Of a stretch of 64,000 nucleotides of DNA, positions 59,958 to 64,000 are shown in pieces. Location: the NCBI GenBank assembly GCA_007922225.1, contig ML679961.1:70846890-70910889 (forward strand), read 5' to 3'. Positions within the stretch are counted from its first letter, which is position 1, and every line of letters starts with the position of its first letter. The notes below the pieces were generated by a model. It saw only the letters and a list, made by a program, of their open reading frames with translations. It made no database searches and was not told where the DNA came from. The stretch comes from Emydura subglobosa (taxonomy: Eukaryota; Chordata; Testudines; Chelidae). Made by a program: the position numbers and the translations under genes.

Positions 59958-60930
59958 CAGCATTTCTCAAATGCAGCCACGAGGGGCTTTTCTTGCAGCC
60001 ACAGCCTCCTGGGTCGTGATTGGGGCTCTGGGCAAAGCAGCTGCCCCTCCCCCCAGGACTGCCAGGTTGGGCCCTGCTGCCCTTAAAGCAGGCAGCCAGT
60101 GTGAGAGTTCCTCATCCTCCCAGGCTTGGGGGTAGCGGGGCTCGGGCTTCTGGCTTCAGCCCTGGGGTGGCGGGCTCCATCCCCTGGTCGCAAGGCTTCA
60201 GGCTCTGGCCACAGGCTCACCACCCTGCCCCATTGTCCATGGCGCCCTCTGCCTCCTCTGGCCCTAGGCTCCAGCCCTGGGTTTCGGCCACGTGCTGGCA
60301 AGCCCTGGGTTCTGGCTGCTGGGCTTCGGCATCTGGCCTCGGCCCCCAGTCATACGGCTTTCCACCCCTCCCCATCACTCTTGGCCCCTGCTGCCTTCCC
60401 TGGCCCCTCACCCCCTCCTTGCCCCTGGCCCCCGCTGCCTCTCTAGGCCCCTCACCTACCCACCCCATGTTGCCCCAGGCCCCCATTGCCTCCCTACCCA
60501 CCTCCCCATCCAAGGCTTAATTTGTCCAGTCTGGCTTGCCAGGGCTGAGTAAATCTGCTGTGAAAAGTGATATTTGTAATTTTGTTAATATCACTTTTCA
60601 CAGACGCAGACTTACTATTTAGCAAGTCTAAAGAGGAAAAAAAAGCAACCAAAGAAGCAAAAGAAACAACAACAAAAAGACAAGAACATGCAGAGCAGCT
60701 TATTTGTGTTTCTATTCTGTTTAGGTCCAGTAAAGAGACAACTGTACATTATTTTTATTACTGAGCCTGCAAAAAATCCCTAATAACTAAATTACAATGA
60801 TATGGAAATGTATGTGTACATATTTATTTGTTTGTCCTAAAGTTAATGAAGGAATCGGAGCGGCCACCATCAGGAGTTGGTGGCTGCACTCTGAGGCCAC
60901 CAAAAAATTTGTTGTGAGACCCCCTGGCTG
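59958..60930. mobile_element. hAT-like element with C-rich core and hairpin
   Basis: The left end CAGCATTTCTCAAATGCAGCC is hAT-like. The right end near 60914-60930 (GTGAGACCCCCTGGCTG) is only a weak inverse. The core 60120-60530 is C-rich with recurring GGCCCCTCACC and CCCCTGGCCCC units. A hairpin lies at 60549-60615. Confidence 0.45.
60549..60615. repeat. Hairpin-forming inverted repeat
   Basis: TGTGAAAAGTGATATT and AATATCACTTTTCACA are perfect inverted 16-mers separated by 12 bases (TGTAATTTTGTT). The match extends outward as GTAAATCTGC / GCAGACTTAC across a 3-base insertion. Confidence 0.9.
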
Positions 60931-61269
60931 AGGGGAGCACACAAGAAAGGCTGACACTCAGCCACTCTGGGCAGCATGGGAGAAGGGAGAACAAAGAAGC
61001 AACAAACAGATCTGGTTCCTCATTCTCTTCCCTAGACTAGTTAGAGCAAATTAGGAATCACAGACACCAGCTAGCAACAGTCTTCTACGGCAACCACAAT
61101 AACTGCAGGCAACCACAGTACCTGAGGAACAGTCCCCTGCCCCTGACATGCCTCCTGTGCCAAGGGCTGGAGGGAGAGCAATGTAGAGCCAAGGACACTG
61201 CCTCTGATCCAGCTGGGGTCTCCATTCAGGCAGTACAAAGGAAGTAGAACAGGGCAGAGAACTGTCCAG

Positions 61270-62010
61270 AGTATTGACTGTGGCAGCTGACCATTAGGCC
61301 ATCAAGCCAAACAGTGACATGTTATGGGGAACTGGGGAGTCATAGTGGATCACAAGTTAAATATGAGTCAACAGTTACCACTGTTGCAAAAAAAGCAAAC
61401 ATCATTCTGGGATGTATTAGCAGGAGTGTTGTAAGCAAGATGTAAGAAGTAATTCTTCCACTGTACTCTGCGCTGCTAAGACCTCAGCTGGAGTATTGTG
61501 TCCAGTTCTGGGTGTCACATTTCAGGAAAGATGTGGACAAAATGGAGAAAGTCCAGAGGAGAGCAACAAAAATGATTAAAGGTTTAGAAAACATGACCTA
61601 TGAGGGAAGATTGAAAAAATTGGGTTTGTTTAGTCTGGGGAACAGAAAACCAAGGAGGGACAGGTTAATAGTTTTCAAGTACATAAAAGGTTATTACAAG
61701 GAGGAAGGAGGAAAAATTGTGCTGGTTAATCTCTGAGGATAAGACAAGAAGTAATGAGTTTAAATTGCAGCAAGGAAGGTTTAGGTTGAGCATTAGGAAA
61801 AACTTCCTAACTGTCAGGGTAGTTAAGCACTGGAACAAATTACCTAGGGAGGTTGTGGAATCTTTGTCATTGGAGGTTTTTAAGAATAGGTTAGACAAAC
61901 ACTTGTCAGGAATGGTCTAGTCATTATATAGTCCTGCCTTGAGTGCAGGGGGCTGGACTAGATGACTTCTTGAGGTCCCTTCCAGTCCTGCTAATCTGTA
62001 ATTCCTGTGG
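61270..62010 (+). mobile_element. CR1 LINE 3' part
   Basis: It reads from the GGGGAGTCATAGTGGATCAC region through reverse-transcriptase C-terminal codons to GGGGGCTGGACTAGATGACTT, CTTGAGGTCCCTTCCAG and TAATCTGTAATTCC. Confidence 0.85.
61512..61736 (+). pseudogene. CR1 ORF2 C-terminal fragment
   Basis: The frame carries VQRRATKMIKGLENMTYE and then LGLFSL, the conserved CR1 C-terminus. A second frame continues at 61717-61920 (RKNFLTVRVVKHWNKLPREV), so a frameshift separates the two parts. Confidence 0.85.
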
Positions 62011-62629
62011 TGGAAAGAGGTGAGTCTCCCGATGAAGCTAAGACAAAGCAGAGGATGTCCAAATTAAACCCTGCCTTTTGCTGGGATTTCCTGAAACCAG
62101 CACTGAATCTGATCTGCAAAGTCTGAACATTTTTTTTTTGTTAAATTGAATAAACTAAACCAAAATAGGTGCAGTTTCTAAGATGTACCGGAAGAGGGAG
62201 ACAAATGATAATAGATAGCCACTGAGATGCCTTTGAAACCTTTGTTATGAAGCCAGAGTCTTTTCCCTTCAAAACTGTATTTATGGCCCTTGTAACCTTA
62301 TCCAACCCCCCGCCTCCTTTTAGACTAATGATTCCCTTGCTTAGTTTCAGTCTGGGTTTGACTGGAGAAGTTTGAAGAAAACTGGCCAAACCGCTTTGGA
62401 ATTATAGCCCGCCCGCCCACCCCAGTGTAAGTGAGCACAGAGCTGTTGACTTTAATACAGCTATGCCAGTTGTTACAGGGTCATCTTTCTCGGTCCCGTG
62501 TCAGGTGCTCAGCCATGTCTCAAATCCCTCCTGTGCACAGGGGATGACTGGAGGTGTCACACACCACACAAGTAGCATTCTGAAGTCCCACATGACATTC
62601 TGATGAGTAAGCTGGGCTCGGCGGAACTA
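62011..62629. other. Intergenic, nothing recognised
   Basis: A segment between two CR1 copies with no identifiable gene or element. Confidence 0.45.
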
Positions 62630-63948
62630 CCATTAAGTGGATACATAATTGGTTAAACAACCGCAAACAAAGAGTAACAATTAATGGAATAACGTCAGCT
62701 TGGAGGGAGGTCTCACGTGGGGTTCCACAGAGATCTGCTCTGGGTCCGGTGTTGTTTAGCATCTTTATTAGTGACCTGGATGTGGGAATAGAAAGCATGC
62801 TGATCACATTTGCAGATGACACAAAGCTGGGGGAAGAGGTGCCAACACTTTGGATGACAGAGCTAAGAGTCAGATAAATTGGAGAACCGGGCTATAGACA
62901 ACAAAATGAAATTCAACAAAGACAAATGTAAGGTGCCACGCGTAGGGAGGAAAAACCCAATGCACAAATACAGACTGGGGGATAACTGGTTTGGCAGCAA
63001 AGCATTTCTAGTCATGACAATGAAACTTACATGTCAGAGGCACCTAAAACCAAGGTCAGGTATCCAAACATTCCTTCTATGGAACATTAACTCCCTGTCC
63101 CAACCTCCCATTCTGATCAGAAAAACTGCAACCATGCAGCTATTTAGCCCTACCCCTCAGGGCCCCAAAATTATTTCTAGCTATGTGATATTTGGTTTTT
63201 CAGCTAGCTGTGGCTGAACACACAAGATGGCTGACTGCAGTACTGTCAAATGTGGGGGTACATGCAGAAATGTCAAAATCGGAGGTTACAGTGGATCACA
63301 ACCTCAGCACGAGTCAGCAATGTGATGATGTTGCAAAAAAGCAAATGCAGTTTTAGGTAGCATTAACAGAGGCATAGCATGCATGTGATGGAAGATGAGA
63401 GGACTGCTCTATTCGGCATCGGTTAGGCCTCAGCTGGAGTACTGTGTCCAATTTTGGTCACCAATGTATAGAAAGGATGTGGCGAAATGGAAAGGATCCA
63501 GAGGTGAGTGATAAAAATGATCAAAGGGATGGAATGCAAGCCATATGAGCAAAGGCTGAAGGAACTGGGTATGTTTAGTTTGGAAAAGAGGAGATTGAGG
63601 TGGGACATGATAGCAGTCTTCAAATACTTGAAAGGCTGACATTATAAAGATGGAGAAAAGTTGTTCTCTCTTGCCTCAGAGGGCAGGAGAAGAGGCAATG
63701 GGTTCAAACTATATCATAGCAGATTAAGCTGAAATCTCAGGAAAAAATTCCTAACTGTAAGAACAGTAGAACAATGGAACAGATTGCCTAGGGAGGTTGT
63801 GGAAGCTCCTTTGCTGGAAGTTTTCAAAAGGAGGCTGGACAATCATCTGTCCTGTATGGTATAAATACAACAAATCCTGCATCTTGGCAGGGGGGTAAAC
63901 TACATGATCCTTGTGGTCCCTGCTAACCCTATGATTCTATGATTCTAG
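62630..63948 (+). mobile_element. CR1 LINE 3' part with internal insertion
   Basis: The reverse-transcriptase region starts near TGGATACATAATTGGTTAAAC. It includes GTGTTGTTTAGCATC, 'TTTATTAGTGACCTGGATGT' and TTTGCAGATGACACAAAGCTGGG (FADDTKLG). It ends in the tail CTATGATTCTATGATTCTAG. About 260 bases at 62999-63256 do not fit CR1. Confidence 0.85.
62999..63256. other. Non-CR1 insert within CR1
   Basis: CR1 sequence reads into GATAACTGGTTTGGCAGC and resumes at ATGCAGAAATGTCAAAATCGG. The intervening block has no CR1 similarity that I can recognise, and no clear inverted termini. Confidence 0.5.
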
Positions 63949-64000
63949 GGTATGGTTTGCTAATATACAAATTAAATTACCGTACTTGCAAACTTGCAAA

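Noticed and set aside
60020..60520. 166-codon Pro/Ser/Leu-rich open frame
   Set aside because: A product of the C-rich repeated core of a transposon-like element. Open frames occur on both strands.

Overview
The window is vertebrate nuclear DNA, most likely from a turtle or a close reptile relative. It carries one recognisable protein gene, the tetraspanin CD82 (KAI1), on the minus strand. All eight coding exons are present and run from the ATG at 26573 down to the stop at 175-177. Every intron has GT...AG ends and the phases are consistent. The joined reading frame is 801 nt, giving 266 residues (human CD82 has 267). The 5' non-coding exon appears to end at 50864 inside a CpG island at about 49.77-51.28 kb, and the 3' UTR runs off the left edge of the window.

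Layout: 1-174 is 3' UTR. 175-26592 holds the coding exons, split by eight introns of ordinary intronic sequence with scattered repeats. 26593-50863 is a ~24 kb first intron. 49.77-51.28 kb is the promoter CpG island. 51.3-64 kb is upstream flanking DNA, which is almost entirely stacked transposable elements. I found no second protein-coding gene, tRNA, rRNA or CRISPR array.

The organism guess rests on the repeats. There are many CR1 LINE fragments, some with the typical 3' tail of short ATTCTATG-type repeats. There are MIR-like and other SINE-like pieces, several hAT-type non-autonomous elements with CAGTGGTTCTCAACC-like ends, and a 'GGCCTGGTCTACACTA' family of MITE-like elements with 3-bp TNA target duplications. 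This mixture, with no Alu, L1 or B1, is what I know from turtle genomes. A crocodilian is the main alternative.

The most informative observations concern CD82 itself. The conserved C-terminal tyrosine is missing because its codon appears to have become TAA directly before the ancestral TGA stop. The N-glycosylation sequons of the large extracellular loop are also rearranged relative to human. Among the repeats, one hAT element has a perfect 8-bp target duplication, two MITEs are split by CR1 sequence, two hAT-like elements have GC-rich minisatellite-like cores, and there is a long hairpin at 60.55-60.62 kb. I see no convincing sign of a previously undescribed biological system.
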